42,350 bases of DNA from an uncultured beta proteobacterium (lineage in GTDB: Bacteria > Pseudomonadota > Gammaproteobacteria > Burkholderiales > SG8-41), in the NCBI GenBank assembly GCA_903905655.1, contig CAIVHG010000012.1:1-42350 (forward strand), read 5' to 3'. The position numbers and the translations under genes were made by a program. Below are positions 24,574-34,145 of this stretch, piece after piece. Numbering within the stretch: the stretch's first letter is position 1; every line of letters starts with the position of its first letter. The notes beneath the pieces are model-generated. The model made no database searches. It was not told the origin of the DNA and worked only from the letters and a program-made list of their open reading frames with translations.

Positions 24574-25500
24574 ATGACGACCGATAATTCCAGCGGCACA
24601 GCGTTTCCCGCCGGTGAGCATGTGCACCGCGAGTGGCCCTATAGGCGTTCAGTGGCGCGGCGCTACGGGCTGGCGCTGCTCGCTGTTTTGGCGGCATTGA
24701 GCAGCCGCTATCTGATTTCTGACGCAATCAACTACGGTCTGGTGTTTGCCTTTTTCGTGCCGGCCGCGATGCTGAGCGTGTGGTACGGGGGATTGTGGCC
24801 GGGACTGCTGGCAACCGTCGTAGGTTTGCTGCTGGGCGATTATTTTTTCATGCCGCCACACTTTGCGCTGTGGCCGCTGGGGCAAATGGAAATGCTGGCG
24901 CTCAACGTATACGGGCTGACGACCGTGCTGTGCGTCGTGTTGTGCGAAAACCTGCATCACTGTGTGCGCCGTTACGAGGGCGCGCTCGACCGCCAGCGCC
25001 ATCATCCCGCTGACGTGCCCGCGCCCGCTCTGGATCACGGCGATCTGCCGCCGGGCCTGCCGTCGCGCAGCAGTTGGCCCTTCAGGCGGCCGCTACTCGC
25101 GCGTTACGGCGTGGCGCTACTCGTGGTGGCGCTGGCCTTCGCACTGCGCTACTGGATGTTTGGCACCGATCACCACCGTTACCCGTTTATCTACTTCGTG
25201 CCCGCAGCGATCATCGCCACCTGGTATGGCGGCATGATGCCGGGCTTGCTCGCGACGGCGAGCGGCCTGATGCTCGGCGACTATTTCTTCCTGTCCGAGC
25301 ATGAGGCGCTGGGTTCGGTGCGCGAAACCGAACGCCTGGCAACGGGCATGTACGCCATCACCACGACGCTCTGCGTCATGCTGTTCGAAAACCTGCACGA
25401 CCGCGTGCGGCGCATCGAGCATGCGCTGGAACATGCGCGACATCATCACAAGCTGCATGCTCAGCCGGGCGCCGGTTCGGCACCTACGATTGAGCACTAG
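24574..25500 (+). CDS. Tandem DUF4118 (KdpD-type) membrane protein without kinase domain
   Basis: A 308-residue integral membrane protein made of two copies of the four-helix DUF4118 module found in the sensor KdpD. Copy 1 spans about 30-132 and copy 2 about 177-280. Matching pieces are WYGGLWPGLLATVVGLLLGD (70-89) and WYGGMMPGLLATASGLMLGD (217-236), each followed by YFF, and CENLHHCVRR against FENLHDRVRR at the ends. The linker and C-terminus are His-rich. No histidine kinase, USP or other output domain follows. The ATG at 24574 is 62 nt after alr. I know DUF4118 mainly as a sensor input module; a stand-alone doubled form has no function I can assign. It may be cotranscribed with alr and radA. 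Confidence 0.85.
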   Translation: MTTDNSSGTAFPAGEHVHREWPYRRSVARRYGLALLAVLAALSSRYLISDAINYGLVFAFFVPAAMLSVWYGGLWPGLLATVVGLLLGDYFFMPPHFALWPLGQMEMLALNVYGLTTVLCVVLCENLHHCVRRYEGALDRQRHHPADVPAPALDHGDLPPGLPSRSSWPFRRPLLARYGVALLVVALAFALRYWMFGTDHHRYPFIYFVPAAIIATWYGGMMPGLLATASGLMLGDYFFLSEHEALGSVRETERLATGMYAITTTLCVMLFENLHDRVRRIEHALEHARHHHKLHAQPGAGSAPTIEH

Positions 25501-25562
25501 CCTGCGAGTTCGCGCAGCGCGCGCTCACCGCATGGCGCGCAAGCGGCTCTAGGAGCACGGCC

Positions 25563-26939
25563 GTGGCGCGGGCGAAATCGGTTTACAGCTGCACGGAGTG
25601 CGGAGGCCAGGTGCCCAAGTGGCAGGGCCAGTGTCCGCATTGCAGCGCATGGAACACGCTGGTCGAAACCATTGCCGAAGCGGCCTCCGCCGCGAGCCAC
25701 CGCTACAGCGCGCCCGCCGGCAGCAGCGGCAGGCTGCAGCGCCTGAGCGAGGTGCAGGCGCAGGAGGAAGCGCGGCTGCAGACCGGCGTGTCCGAATTCG
25801 ACCGCGTCCTGGGCGGCGGGTTGGTGCACGGAGGGGTCGTGCTGATCGGCGGCGACCCCGGCATCGGCAAGTCCACGCTGCTGCTGCAGGCGCTGTGCGC
25901 GATGGGCGCGCACCATCCGGTGCTGTATATCAGCGGCGAGGAGTCGGGGCAGCAGATCGCGCTGCGCGCCAAACGCCTTGCGCTCGATGCCTCGGCGCTG
26001 CAGGTGCTCGCCGAGATCAATCTAGAGCGCATCCAGGCGCAGCTGCACAAGGCAAATCCCGCGGTCGCGGTGATCGATTCGATTCAGACCCTGTATTCGG
26101 AAGCGCTGCAGTCGGCCCCCGGTTCGGTGGCGCAGGTACGCGAATGTGCTGCGCAATTGACGCGCATCGCGAAAGCGAGCGGCGTCACGGTGATCCTGGT
26201 CGGCCACGTAACCAAGGAAGGCGCGCTCGCGGGGCCGCGCGTGCTCGAGCACATCGTGGACACCGTGCTCTACTTCGAAGGCGACACGCACTCCAGCTTC
26301 CGCGTGATCCGCGCGGTCAAGAACCGCTTTGGCGCAGTCAATGAGATCGGCGTGTTCGCGATGACCGAGAAGGGGCTGAAGGGCGTAGCCAACCCTTCGG
26401 CGCTCTTCCTGTCGCAACACGCCGAGCAGGTTGCAGGCTCGTGCGTGCTTGCGACCCAGGAGGGCACGCGTCCGCTGCTCGTGGAAATACAGGCGTTGGT
26501 CGATGATGCGCATGCGCCCAACCCGCGGCGCCTGGGGGTGGGCCTTGAGCAAAACCGGCTCGCGCTGCTGCTCGCCGTGCTGCACCGGCATGCCGGCATC
26601 GCGTGCTTCGACCAGGACGTGTTCATCAATGCCGTGGGCGGCATGAAGATCACCGAGCCCGCCGCCGATCTGGCGGTGCTGATGGCGATCGTGTCCTCGC
26701 TCACCAATCGTCCCTTGCCCGCGAAACTGGTGGTGTTCGGGGAGATCGGGCTTGCGGGCGAGGTGCGTCCCGTGCAGCGCGGACAGGAGCGCTTGCGGGA
26801 AGCCGCCAAGCTCGGCTACACGCACGCCCTGATCCCGCAGGCCAACAAGCCCCGGCAAGCGATACCGGGGCTCACCGTGATCGCCGTGACGCGGGTTGCG
26901 GATGCGGTGGCCCAGATGCGCGAGGGCTTCGGCAGTTGA
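25563..26939 (+). CDS. radA: DNA repair protein RadA
   Basis: A 458-residue RecA-like protein that promotes branch migration of recombination intermediates. It has the N-terminal zinc finger C10, C13, C24, C27 (CTECGGQVPKWQGQCPHC), Walker A GGDPGIGKST (about 96-105), the RadA-specific KNRFG motif (in VKNRFGAVNEIG), and a Lon-protease-like C-terminal domain (VGGMKITEPAADLAVLMAI, FGEIGLAGEVRPV). The start is GTG at 25563, which gives the standard N-terminus. It lies 62 nt after the DUF4118 gene. Cytoplasmic. Full length and intact. Confidence 0.96.
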   Translation: MARAKSVYSCTECGGQVPKWQGQCPHCSAWNTLVETIAEAASAASHRYSAPAGSSGRLQRLSEVQAQEEARLQTGVSEFDRVLGGGLVHGGVVLIGGDPGIGKSTLLLQALCAMGAHHPVLYISGEESGQQIALRAKRLALDASALQVLAEINLERIQAQLHKANPAVAVIDSIQTLYSEALQSAPGSVAQVRECAAQLTRIAKASGVTVILVGHVTKEGALAGPRVLEHIVDTVLYFEGDTHSSFRVIRAVKNRFGAVNEIGVFAMTEKGLKGVANPSALFLSQHAEQVAGSCVLATQEGTRPLLVEIQALVDDAHAPNPRRLGVGLEQNRLALLLAVLHRHAGIACFDQDVFINAVGGMKITEPAADLAVLMAIVSSLTNRPLPAKLVVFGEIGLAGEVRPVQRGQERLREAAKLGYTHALIPQANKPRQAIPGLTVIAVTRVADAVAQMREGFGS

Positions 26940-26986
26940 TGCAGCCCCAATGCACGCCATGCGTTTCGCGCGGCGCGCTAATCCGG

Positions 26987-26992
26987 TAAAAT
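26987..26992 (+). promoter_or_regulatory. Candidate -10 element for etfBA
   Basis: TAAAAT lies 65 nt before the etfB ATG in a 118-nt gap after radA. The -35 position (TTTCGC) is a poor match. A 5-bp GCGGC/GCCGC hairpin at about 27019-27033 follows in the leader. Inference from sequence. Confidence 0.3.
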
Positions 26993-27057
26993 ACCCGCAA
27001 AATCCGATATTTTTGAGGCGGCATCAGGCCGCGATTCCACGTCAGGAGTGAGCGCGT

Positions 27058-27807
27058 ATGAAAGTTCTGGTTGCAGTAAAGCGAGTGGTCGATCCCAACA
27101 TCAAGGTGCGCATCAAAGCTGACGGCAGCGGCGTCGATCTCGCCAACGTCAAGATGGCGATAAATCCGTTCTGCGAAATCGCGGTCGAGCAGGCGATACG
27201 CATGAAAGAGGCCGGCACCGTCAGCGAAATCGTGGTGGTTTCGATCGGCCTGCCGCAGTGCCAGGAAACGCTGCGCACCGCGCTCGCGATGGGTGCGGAC
27301 CGCGGCATCCTGGTCGAGACCGACGTCGAAGTGCAGCCGCTGGCGGTCGCCAAGGTGCTGAAGGCGATCATCGCCAAGGAGAATCCGGCGCTCGTCATCG
27401 TGGGTAAGCAGGCAGTGGATGATGACTGCAATCAGTCGGGCCAGATGCTCGCGGCTTTGCTGGGATGGCCGCAGGCGGCGTTTATTTCCAAGATCGAGGT
27501 CGCCGGTGATCATGCGGACATCACGCGCGAAGTCGACGGCGGGCTGGAGAAGCTCGCTATCAAGTTGCCGGCTGTGGTGACGACCGACTTGCGGCTGAAC
27601 GAGCCGCGCTACGTGACGCTGCCCAACATCATGAAGGCCAAGAAGAAGCCGATCGAGGTCATCAAGGCCGACACCCTCGGCATCGACATCGCCCCGCGCC
27701 TGAAGACGCTCAAAGTCGAGGAGCCGCCCAAGCGCGGCGCCGGCGTCAAGCTCGCGGACGTTGCCGAACTCGTGAATAAACTCAAGAATGAAGCGAAGGT
27801 GATCTAA
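27058..27807 (+). CDS. etfB: Electron transfer flavoprotein subunit beta
   Basis: A 249-residue ETF beta subunit. Together with EtfA it carries electrons from acyl-CoA dehydrogenases to the quinone pool through ETF-ubiquinone oxidoreductase. Visible features are [17 protein letters not shown], the AMP-site region [23 protein letters not shown] (split over residues 118-141), and the C-terminal recognition segment [21 protein letters not shown] stands 9-10 nt before the ATG. The stop TAA abuts the etfA ATG directly. An acyl-CoA dehydrogenase follows the pair, in line with a role in fatty-acid oxidation. Confidence 0.96.
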   Translation: MKVLVAVKRVVDPNIKVRIKADGSGVDLANVKMAINPFCEIAVEQAIRMKEAGTVSEIVVVSIGLPQCQETLRTALAMGADRGILVETDVEVQPLAVAKVLKAIIAKENPALVIVGKQAVDDDCNQSGQMLAALLGWPQAAFISKIEVAGDHADITREVDGGLEKLAIKLPAVVTTDLRLNEPRYVTLPNIMKAKKKPIEVIKADTLGIDIAPRLKTLKVEEPPKRGAGVKLADVAELVNKLKNEAKVI

Positions 27808-28737
27808 ATGTCTATCCTAGTCATTGCCGAACACGACAATAAAGAGCTCAAGCCAGGTCTCGCCAATACCGTCGCTGCCGCGACACAGCTTGGCGCCGAC
27901 GTGCATGTCCTGGTCGCGGGCAGCGATTGCGCAGCCGTGGCGGCCGCCGCCGGTAAGATCGCGGGCGTCACCAAGGTGCTCATCGCCGACGCGCCTCAGT
28001 ACGCAGCGCCACTTGCGGAGAACATGGCGGCGCTGGTGGTTACGCTGGCCGACAAGTACACGCATATCCTCGCTGCTGCGAGTGTGCAGGGCAAGAACTT
28101 CATGCCGCGGATGGCGGCGTTGCTCGACGTCTCGCAGATTTCAGACATCAGCGCCATCGTGTCTGCCGATACCTTCGTGCGGCCGATCTACGCCGGCAGC
28201 GTGCTTGCAACCGTGCAGTCTCAGGATCGCATCAAGGTGATTACGGTGCGCATTACCGGCTTCGATCCGGCGGGCGCGGCGGCTGCGGCCGCTCCGACCG
28301 AAGCAGTCGCTGCGGTCGCCGACAGCGGCCTGTCCGAATTCAAGGGCAACGAGTTGACGAAATCGAGCCGGCCCGAATTGATCGGCGCGCGCGTCATCGT
28401 TTCCGGCGGGCGCGGCATGGGTAGCGGTGAGAACTTCAAGCTGCTCGAGGCGCTGGCCGACAAGCTTGGGGCCGCGGTCGGGGCTTCGCGCGCTGCAGTC
28501 GATTCGGGTTTCGTGCCCAACGACTACCAGGTGGGGCAGACCGGCAAGATCGTCGCGCCCGAGCTTTATATCGCCGTCGGTATTTCGGGAGCGATCCAGC
28601 ACCTGGCGGGGATGAAGGACAGCAAGGTGATCGTCGCCATCAACAAGGACGCGGAAGCGCCGATCTTCGCGATCGCAAACTACTGGCTGGTCGACGACTT
28701 GTTCAAAGTCGTGCCCGAGCTGACCAGCGCACTGTAA
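27808..28737 (+). CDS. etfA: Electron transfer flavoprotein subunit alpha
   Basis: A 309-residue ETF alpha subunit, which binds the redox-active FAD. The C-terminal FAD domain is clear: [59 protein letters not shown] and [20 protein letters not shown]. The start ATG directly follows the etfB stop, so the two are translated together. A pair of hairpins after the stop may end the transcript before the acyl-CoA dehydrogenase gene. Cytoplasmic. Confidence 0.96.
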   Translation: MSILVIAEHDNKELKPGLANTVAAATQLGADVHVLVAGSDCAAVAAAAGKIAGVTKVLIADAPQYAAPLAENMAALVVTLADKYTHILAAASVQGKNFMPRMAALLDVSQISDISAIVSADTFVRPIYAGSVLATVQSQDRIKVITVRITGFDPAGAAAAAAPTEAVAAVADSGLSEFKGNELTKSSRPELIGARVIVSGGRGMGSGENFKLLEALADKLGAAVGASRAAVDSGFVPNDYQVGQTGKIVAPELYIAVGISGAIQHLAGMKDSKVIVAINKDAEAPIFAIANYWLVDDLFKVVPELTSAL

Positions 28738-28751
28738 GCCTCATTAAACGT

Positions 28752-28797
28752 GAAGGCTGACGCCTTCCTGCCGGCCCTCGCCCTAGCGGGTGAGGGC
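28752..28797 (+). terminator. Two hairpins after etfBA, possible terminator
   Basis: GAAGGC (28752-28757) pairs with GCCTTC (28762-28767), and GCCCTCGCCC (28774-28783) pairs with GGGTGAGGGC (28788-28797) over a TAGC loop with one G-U pair. There is no good T run, so termination is likely but not certain, and read-through to the dehydrogenase is possible. Confidence 0.5.
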
Positions 28798-28881
28798 GGC
28801 ATTTGCGCCACGCGATCTGCGTGCGGCGCGTCCTTCTTTCTTCCCGCTTCAAGCGGTCCCCTGGCACCGCCGGACTGATCG

Positions 28882-30672
28882 ATGTCGACTTACCGCGCCC
28901 CGTTGCGGGACATGCGCTTCGTCATCGAGGAACTCGTTGGGCTGCAGGATATAAGCGCACTGCCCGGCTGCGCTGCGGTCACCAGCGATCTGGTGTCAGC
29001 CGTGTTCGGGGAGGCGAGCAAGTTCGCTTCACAGGTGCTGGCTCCGCTCAACCGCGTGGGCGACGAGCAGGGCGCGCAACTCATCGAGGGCGAGGTGCGC
29101 ACGCCGCCCGGCTTCAAACAAGCCTATGAGCAGTTCGTAGCCGGCGGCTGGAACGGCCTGTCGGGCGAAGCGTGCTACGGCGGGCAGGGCCTGCCTAATC
29201 TGGTTGCCATGCCGGTGCAGGAGATGTGGAACAGCGCCAACCTCGCGTTCTGCCTGTGCCCGATGCTGACCTCAGGCGTGATGGATGCGCTTACGCTGAC
29301 CGGCACGCCCGAGCAGCGCGCCACTTACCTGCCGCGGCTCACCGCAGGCGAGTGGACTGGCACCATGAACCTCACCGAGCCGCAGGCGGGCTCGGACTTA
29401 TCGGCGGTGCGCACGCGCGCCGTCCGCGAAAGCGGCCAGTACCGGATACACGGCACTAAGATTTTCATCACCTGGGGCGAGCACGACCTGGCGCGCAACA
29501 TCGTGCACCTGGTGCTCGCGCGCACTCCGGACGCGCCGCAGGGCGTCAAAGGCATCTCGCTGTTCCTGGTGCCCAAGTTTCTGGTTGCGGCCGACGGCGC
29601 ACTAGGCGCACGCAACGACGTGCACTGCCTGTCCCTTGAGCACAAGCTCGGCATTCACGCCAGCCCGACCTGCGTGCTCGCTTATGGAGAGCATGAAGGC
29701 GCGATTGGCTACCTGGTCGGCGAGGAGAGTCGCGGCCTGGAATACATGTTCATCATGATGAACCAGGCGCGCCTCGCGGTTGGACTGGAGGGCGTCGCGC
29801 TCGCCGAGCGCGCCTACCAGCAGGCGCGCGCTTATGCGCAGACGCGCGTCCAGGGGCGCGCGATCGGGCAGACCTCTGAAGAACGCGTCGCCATCATCCG
29901 GCACCCGGACGTGAAGCGCATGCTGGCCTCGATGAAGGCGCACACCGAAGCGATGCGTGCGCTTGCCTATAGCGCGGCGGCTGCGCTCGACAAATCGCGG
30001 CGCCACCCGGATGACGGCGAGCGGAAGCGCAACCAGGCGTTGGTCGATTTCCTGATTCCGATCGTCAAGGGCTGGTGTACCGAATGCGGGGTCGAAGTCG
30101 CTTCCACCGGGGTGCAGGTGCACGGCGGCAGGGGTTATATCGAAGACACCGGCGCCGCGCAGCTCCTGCGCGATGCCCGCATCACCACCATCTACGAGGG
30201 CACCACCGGCATCCAGGCGGCCGACCTCGTTGGGCGCAAGCTGGCGCGCGAGCGCGGCGCGACGGCGCATGCCCTGATCGGAGAGATGCGCAGCCTGCTG
30301 CCGCAGCTTGCGGGCTGCGCAAATGCAGCGGTTGCGGTGGCGCATGCGGCGCTAGCACAGGCGATCGAGGACCTGTCGGCCGCCACGCGCTGGGTGGTGG
30401 ACACGCAGTCTAGTGATCCTGCTGCGGTGGCTGCGGTATCGGTGCCCTTTCTCAGGCTGTGGGGCGTGGCGGCCGGCGGCTGGCTGATGGCGCGCGCCGC
30501 GCTGATCGCAGACGTACGGCTCAACGCGGACGTCGAGCCCGAATTCTACGCAGCGAAAATCGCGACCGCACGCTACTATGCCGAGCACATCCTTCCACAA
30601 TCTTCGCTGCTTGCGAAGATTGTGGTCGGTGGTGCACAAAGCGTTCTGGCGTTTTCCGAACAGCAGTTTTGA
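28882..30672 (+). CDS. Acyl-CoA dehydrogenase (C-terminal extended, about 600 aa type)
   Basis: A 596-residue flavoenzyme that makes 2-enoyl-CoA from acyl-CoA and hands electrons to ETF. Features are MNLTEPQAGSDLSAVRTRA (FAD/substrate loop), KIFITWGEHDL, VQVHGGRGYIEDTGAAQLLR and the catalytic base E439 in TIYEGTTGIQAADLVGRK. A C-terminal domain of about 130 residues is present, as in the long FadE-like and DmdC-like subfamily; the chain-length preference cannot be read from sequence. The ATG at 28882 gives MSTYRAPLRDMRFV, typical of the subfamily. It stands 144 nt after etfA with hairpins in between, and codes next to other beta-oxidation genes downstream. Confidence 0.95.
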   Translation: MSTYRAPLRDMRFVIEELVGLQDISALPGCAAVTSDLVSAVFGEASKFASQVLAPLNRVGDEQGAQLIEGEVRTPPGFKQAYEQFVAGGWNGLSGEACYGGQGLPNLVAMPVQEMWNSANLAFCLCPMLTSGVMDALTLTGTPEQRATYLPRLTAGEWTGTMNLTEPQAGSDLSAVRTRAVRESGQYRIHGTKIFITWGEHDLARNIVHLVLARTPDAPQGVKGISLFLVPKFLVAADGALGARNDVHCLSLEHKLGIHASPTCVLAYGEHEGAIGYLVGEESRGLEYMFIMMNQARLAVGLEGVALAERAYQQARAYAQTRVQGRAIGQTSEERVAIIRHPDVKRMLASMKAHTEAMRALAYSAAAALDKSRRHPDDGERKRNQALVDFLIPIVKGWCTECGVEVASTGVQVHGGRGYIEDTGAAQLLRDARITTIYEGTTGIQAADLVGRKLARERGATAHALIGEMRSLLPQLAGCANAAVAVAHAALAQAIEDLSAATRWVVDTQSSDPAAVAAVSVPFLRLWGVAAGGWLMARAALIADVRLNADVEPEFYAAKIATARYYAEHILPQSSLLAKIVVGGAQSVLAFSEQQF

Positions 30673-30747
30673 CTTTCGTTTAGGCGCGGCGCTGTCTTTG
30701 CTCATCGGGCGCAGCCGGGCTATGATTGCAAGAATATAGGCGCTCTC

Positions 30748-31953
30748 GTGAACAGGAAATCTTTTCTCTTGAGGTCGTACCAAAATCTGCGCACGTTGAG
30801 CAGCGTAGCCTGCTTTCTGGTGACGCTCGCTTTCGCGACGCAACTGTATGCCGCCGAGTGCGTGCCTGCCGCTGGCTGGGCATCGGTTGACGCGTCGGGC
30901 GCGCACCCGCTTGCAGCTCCTGAACTCTATGCGCGCCTTGCCCGCCGTCAGATCATTCTGTTGGGGGAGGAGCACGACAACGCGGAACACCATCGCTGGC
31001 AGCTGCAGACGCTCACTGCGTTGCATGCGCTGCATCCGAATATGGTGCTGGCGTTCGAGATGTTTCCGCGGCGCGTGCAGCCGGTGCTCGACCGTTGGGT
31101 TGCGGGCGAACTCAGTGAGGCCGATTTTCTGGCTGCTGCCGACTGGAAGCGCGTGTGGAATTTCGATCCTCAGCTCTATCTGCCGATATTTCACTTTGCG
31201 CGCATGAACCGCGTACCGATGGCAGCGGCGAACGTGGATGCTGAGCTGGTGCGCGATGTGAATGCCAAGGGTTACGACGGCGTGCCGCCGGACAAGCGCG
31301 CCGACATCACGCGGCCTGCCGCGCCGAGCGCGGCATATCTGGCTTACCTGCTGGCGGTTTATGCGCAGCACGAAAGCCGCGGCCCGGGAAAACCAGACAG
31401 CAACGATCCGGCATTCCGCCGCTTCGTCGACAGCCAGCAGCTATGGGATCGCGCGCTTGCACAGGGCATTGCAGACTCGCTCTCGCGCCACAACGGCGCA
31501 CTAGTGATCGGCATCATGGGCGTGGGGCATGTGGCGTCGGGTTTCGGCGTGCGGCACCAGCTGCAGGATCTGGGCTTGACGAATGTCGCCTCGCTGCTGC
31601 CGTGGGAACATACGGCCAACTGCCGGCGCCTCGTCGCCGGCTACGCCGATGCCGTGTTCGGGGTGCCGCCGGTGGTGAGTGCCGCGGCCGCGCAGAGGCC
31701 GCGCCTGGGCGTGCAGATCGAAGCGGTGCCGGGCGGCGTGCGCATCCTGCAAGTGGTAAGTGCAAGCGTCGCGGAAGTAGCCGGACTGCGCGCTGGCGAT
31801 ATCGTCACCGAAGCTGCGGGTGCTCCGGTGGCGCAGATCGGCGATCTCATCGAGACCGTGCAGCGCCAGGCATTCGGCACCTGGCTGCCGCTCAAAGTGA
31901 AACGCGGCAACGAGCTATTCGAAATCGTCACGAAATTTCCGCGCTCTCCATGA
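30748..31953 (+). CDS. ChaN-like haem-binding-family protein with C-terminal PDZ domain
   Basis: A 401-residue exported protein. A signal sequence (about 1-36) is followed by a ChaN/Tiki-superfamily domain with LLGEEHDNAEHHRWQLQ (E74, H76 in GEEHDN), VLAFEMFPRRVQPVLDRW and GALVIGIMGVGHVASGFGV. A PDZ domain covers about 315-398 (LGVQIEAVPGGVRI, AGLRAGDIVTEAAGAPV, GDLIETVQ). ChaN of Campylobacter binds haem in the envelope, but members of the superfamily may also be metallo-hydrolases. The PDZ addition suggests substrate or partner binding. The start is GTG at 30748. Its stop overlaps the start of an M1-like peptidase (ATGA), so they are likely coupled and work in the same compartment. The function of the pair is unknown. 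Confidence 0.85.
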   Translation: MNRKSFLLRSYQNLRTLSSVACFLVTLAFATQLYAAECVPAAGWASVDASGAHPLAAPELYARLARRQIILLGEEHDNAEHHRWQLQTLTALHALHPNMVLAFEMFPRRVQPVLDRWVAGELSEADFLAAADWKRVWNFDPQLYLPIFHFARMNRVPMAAANVDAELVRDVNAKGYDGVPPDKRADITRPAAPSAAYLAYLLAVYAQHESRGPGKPDSNDPAFRRFVDSQQLWDRALAQGIADSLSRHNGALVIGIMGVGHVASGFGVRHQLQDLGLTNVASLLPWEHTANCRRLVAGYADAVFGVPPVVSAAAAQRPRLGVQIEAVPGGVRILQVVSASVAEVAGLRAGDIVTEAAGAPVAQIGDLIETVQRQAFGTWLPLKVKRGNELFEIVTKFPRSP

Positions 31954-33959
31954 TCGGGTTGCTCCGCCGAATCGGCGTTTGCGCGTTAATCGCGGTGTGC
32001 CTCGGTGCGACGAGCCTTGGCGCGGCCGCCGCACAGAGCTACGACCTCACGGTCGCCATTGATCCCGCCACGCGCGAGCTGCGCGCATCTGCGTCGCTGG
32101 TGATCGCACCCGGAGCGCCGACAGAAATTATCCTCGGACGCCGCTTCCAGGTCGATGCGATTGCAACCGATGGCCGAGCGTTGAATGCGCCGCGCGTGTA
32201 CGCCGAGAGCCAGGTCTGGTCGCTCGCTGCTGCGCCGGGAGCGCGCGTGATCGAAGTGCGATGGCACGGGTTGCTGGCGCCGCTCGATAATACCCTCGAC
32301 GCCCGCCAGGTGCTGAGCAACTCACTGCCGGCTACTGCATCCGAGGGCACCTTTCTGCCGGCAGCGAGCCAATGGTACCCGCAGCTGCGCGGCCAGATGA
32401 ATGGCTACCTCGTCACGATCGACCTGCCGCAGGGCCAGCGCGGTCTGGTGCCTGGGCGTTTGATCGAGGAGAGTGAGAACGGCGGGCGTTATCGAGCGCG
32501 CTTTGAGTTTGCGCATCCCACAGAAGGCATAGACCTGATCGCTGGTCCTTACCAGGTGGAGACGCGCAGCATACGTACCGCCGCAGGCACGCCGCTCGCG
32601 CTGCGCACTTATTTCCATCCGCAGATCGCCGCGCTCGCCACAGGCTATCTGGATTCGGTGAAGGATTACATCGATCTCTATGAACGCTTGATCGGCGCTT
32701 ATCCGTATACCGAGTTCAGTATCGTGTCGAGCCCGACGCCTACCGGCTTCGGCATGCCTACGCTCACTTATCTGGGCATCGACGTGCTGCGCCTGCCGTT
32801 CATACGCACGAGTTCACTGGGCCACGAGATTCTGCACAACTGGTGGGGCAATGGCGTCTACCCTGACTACCAGCACGGCAACTGGTCCGAGGCCCTCACG
32901 ACCTTCATGGCGGACTATGCGTACCGGGAGCGCGAAGGTGCTGAAGCGGCGCGCCGCATGCGGCTGGAGTGGCTGCGCGATTTTTCCGCGGTGCCTGCGG
33001 GGACGGACCGGCCGCTTGCAGAATTCACCTCGCGCACGCACGGCGCGTCACAGATCGTCGGCTACGACAAGGGCGCGATGATTTTCCTCATGCTGCGCGG
33101 TCTGATCGGGGGCGCAGCATTCGAGCAGGGTATACAGCGCCTGTGGCGCGATTACCGATTCAGGAGCGCATCGTGGGACGATCTCAGGCGCTCGTTCGAA
33201 GCGGCATCCGGGCGCGACCTGTCCACATTTTTTGCGCAATGGCTCAGGCGTGCCGGGGCGCCGCAGGTGCGCATCGCGACTGCGGCATTGTCCGGCGCAG
33301 GCGGCCGCGAGGTTCAGCTCACGCTGGCACAGACCGAGCCCGCCTACAGCATGCGCGTGCCGGTCACCATACGCACCGAGGGCGGCGCGGAGACACGCGT
33401 GCTCGATCTCAGCGGCAGCCGCGCGAACTTCAGCTTGGAGCTCAATGCGCGGGCGCTAGCGCTCGAGCTCGATCCCGATCTGCAGTTGTTCCGGCGCCTT
33501 AACGCCGGCGAGGCGCCGCCCATCCTGCGCCAGGTGATGCTCGATCCTGCTGCGATTACGGTGGGCGCAGGGCTGTCCGGCGCTGCGCTCGACGCGGCGC
33601 GCAGTCTCGCCGATGCGCTGAGCGATCATCCGGTGCGCATGCGGAGTGTCGCGCAGACGCCGGCAGGCGTGCCGCTGCTGATCATCGGGCTGAGTTCTGA
33701 TATCGAGGGCTGGCTGTCACGTGCCGGGTTGCCCGGACGCCCAGGCCTGCCGCGGGGCAAGGGCAGCGCCATGGTGTGGACAGCAGCCCTGCCGCAGGGC
33801 AAGTCCATGATGGTCGTGGAGGCGCGCGACGCGCAGGCGATCGCTGCCCTGGTGCGACCGCTGCCGCACTATGGAAGGCAGAGTTATCTGGTGTTCGATG
33901 GTTCCGCAATGATCGAAAGCGGCGTGTGGCCGGCGCAGCCGCAGGTCTGGCGCTTTTAG
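31950..33959 (+). CDS. Exported M1-like (gluzincin) metallopeptidase
   Basis: A 669-residue exported protein with signal peptide (about 1-28). Residues 30-220 form an N-terminal beta domain. The catalytic domain has HEILHNWWGNGV (zinc ligands H292 and H296, catalytic E293) and the third ligand E314 in GNWSEALTTFMADYAY. The spacing between HEILH and that Glu is 17 residues, one less than in classic M1 aminopeptidases, as I recall for this periplasmic M1-like group. A C-terminal domain of about 200 residues follows that I do not recognise. The long upstream frame from 31443 runs antiparallel in phase through the ChaN gene and is discarded; the ATG at 31950 overlaps its stop. Substrate unknown. 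Confidence 0.87.
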   Translation: MIGLLRRIGVCALIAVCLGATSLGAAAAQSYDLTVAIDPATRELRASASLVIAPGAPTEIILGRRFQVDAIATDGRALNAPRVYAESQVWSLAAAPGARVIEVRWHGLLAPLDNTLDARQVLSNSLPATASEGTFLPAASQWYPQLRGQMNGYLVTIDLPQGQRGLVPGRLIEESENGGRYRARFEFAHPTEGIDLIAGPYQVETRSIRTAAGTPLALRTYFHPQIAALATGYLDSVKDYIDLYERLIGAYPYTEFSIVSSPTPTGFGMPTLTYLGIDVLRLPFIRTSSLGHEILHNWWGNGVYPDYQHGNWSEALTTFMADYAYREREGAEAARRMRLEWLRDFSAVPAGTDRPLAEFTSRTHGASQIVGYDKGAMIFLMLRGLIGGAAFEQGIQRLWRDYRFRSASWDDLRRSFEAASGRDLSTFFAQWLRRAGAPQVRIATAALSGAGGREVQLTLAQTEPAYSMRVPVTIRTEGGAETRVLDLSGSRANFSLELNARALALELDPDLQLFRRLNAGEAPPILRQVMLDPAAITVGAGLSGAALDAARSLADALSDHPVRMRSVAQTPAGVPLLIIGLSSDIEGWLSRAGLPGRPGLPRGKGSAMVWTAALPQGKSMMVVEARDAQAIAALVRPLPHYGRQSYLVFDGSAMIESGVWPAQPQVWRF

Positions 33960-34145
33960 TTTGCACCTGAGATCGCGGCGCATGCGGCATGCAATGCCGA
34001 TGTCATGAAGGCGCAGAAGCGCTGGTAAATTTTATATCGATGAGGCAGTATTGCGCTCAGTCGATGTTCGCGATGTCGATTCTTGCGCGGGGCGTTGCTG
34101 CGTGAGCCTGTACAAAGTTTGGCCTTCGGAGTAGCGACGCAGCGC

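Noticed and set aside
23420-24727. A 435-codon minus-strand frame over alr
   Set aside because: Antisense shadow of alanine racemase, which has all catalytic motifs on the plus strand.
28752-28797. Hairpins after etfBA considered as a CRISPR or REP-type repeat
   Set aside because: Only one copy was seen in the window and the structure fits a terminator better.
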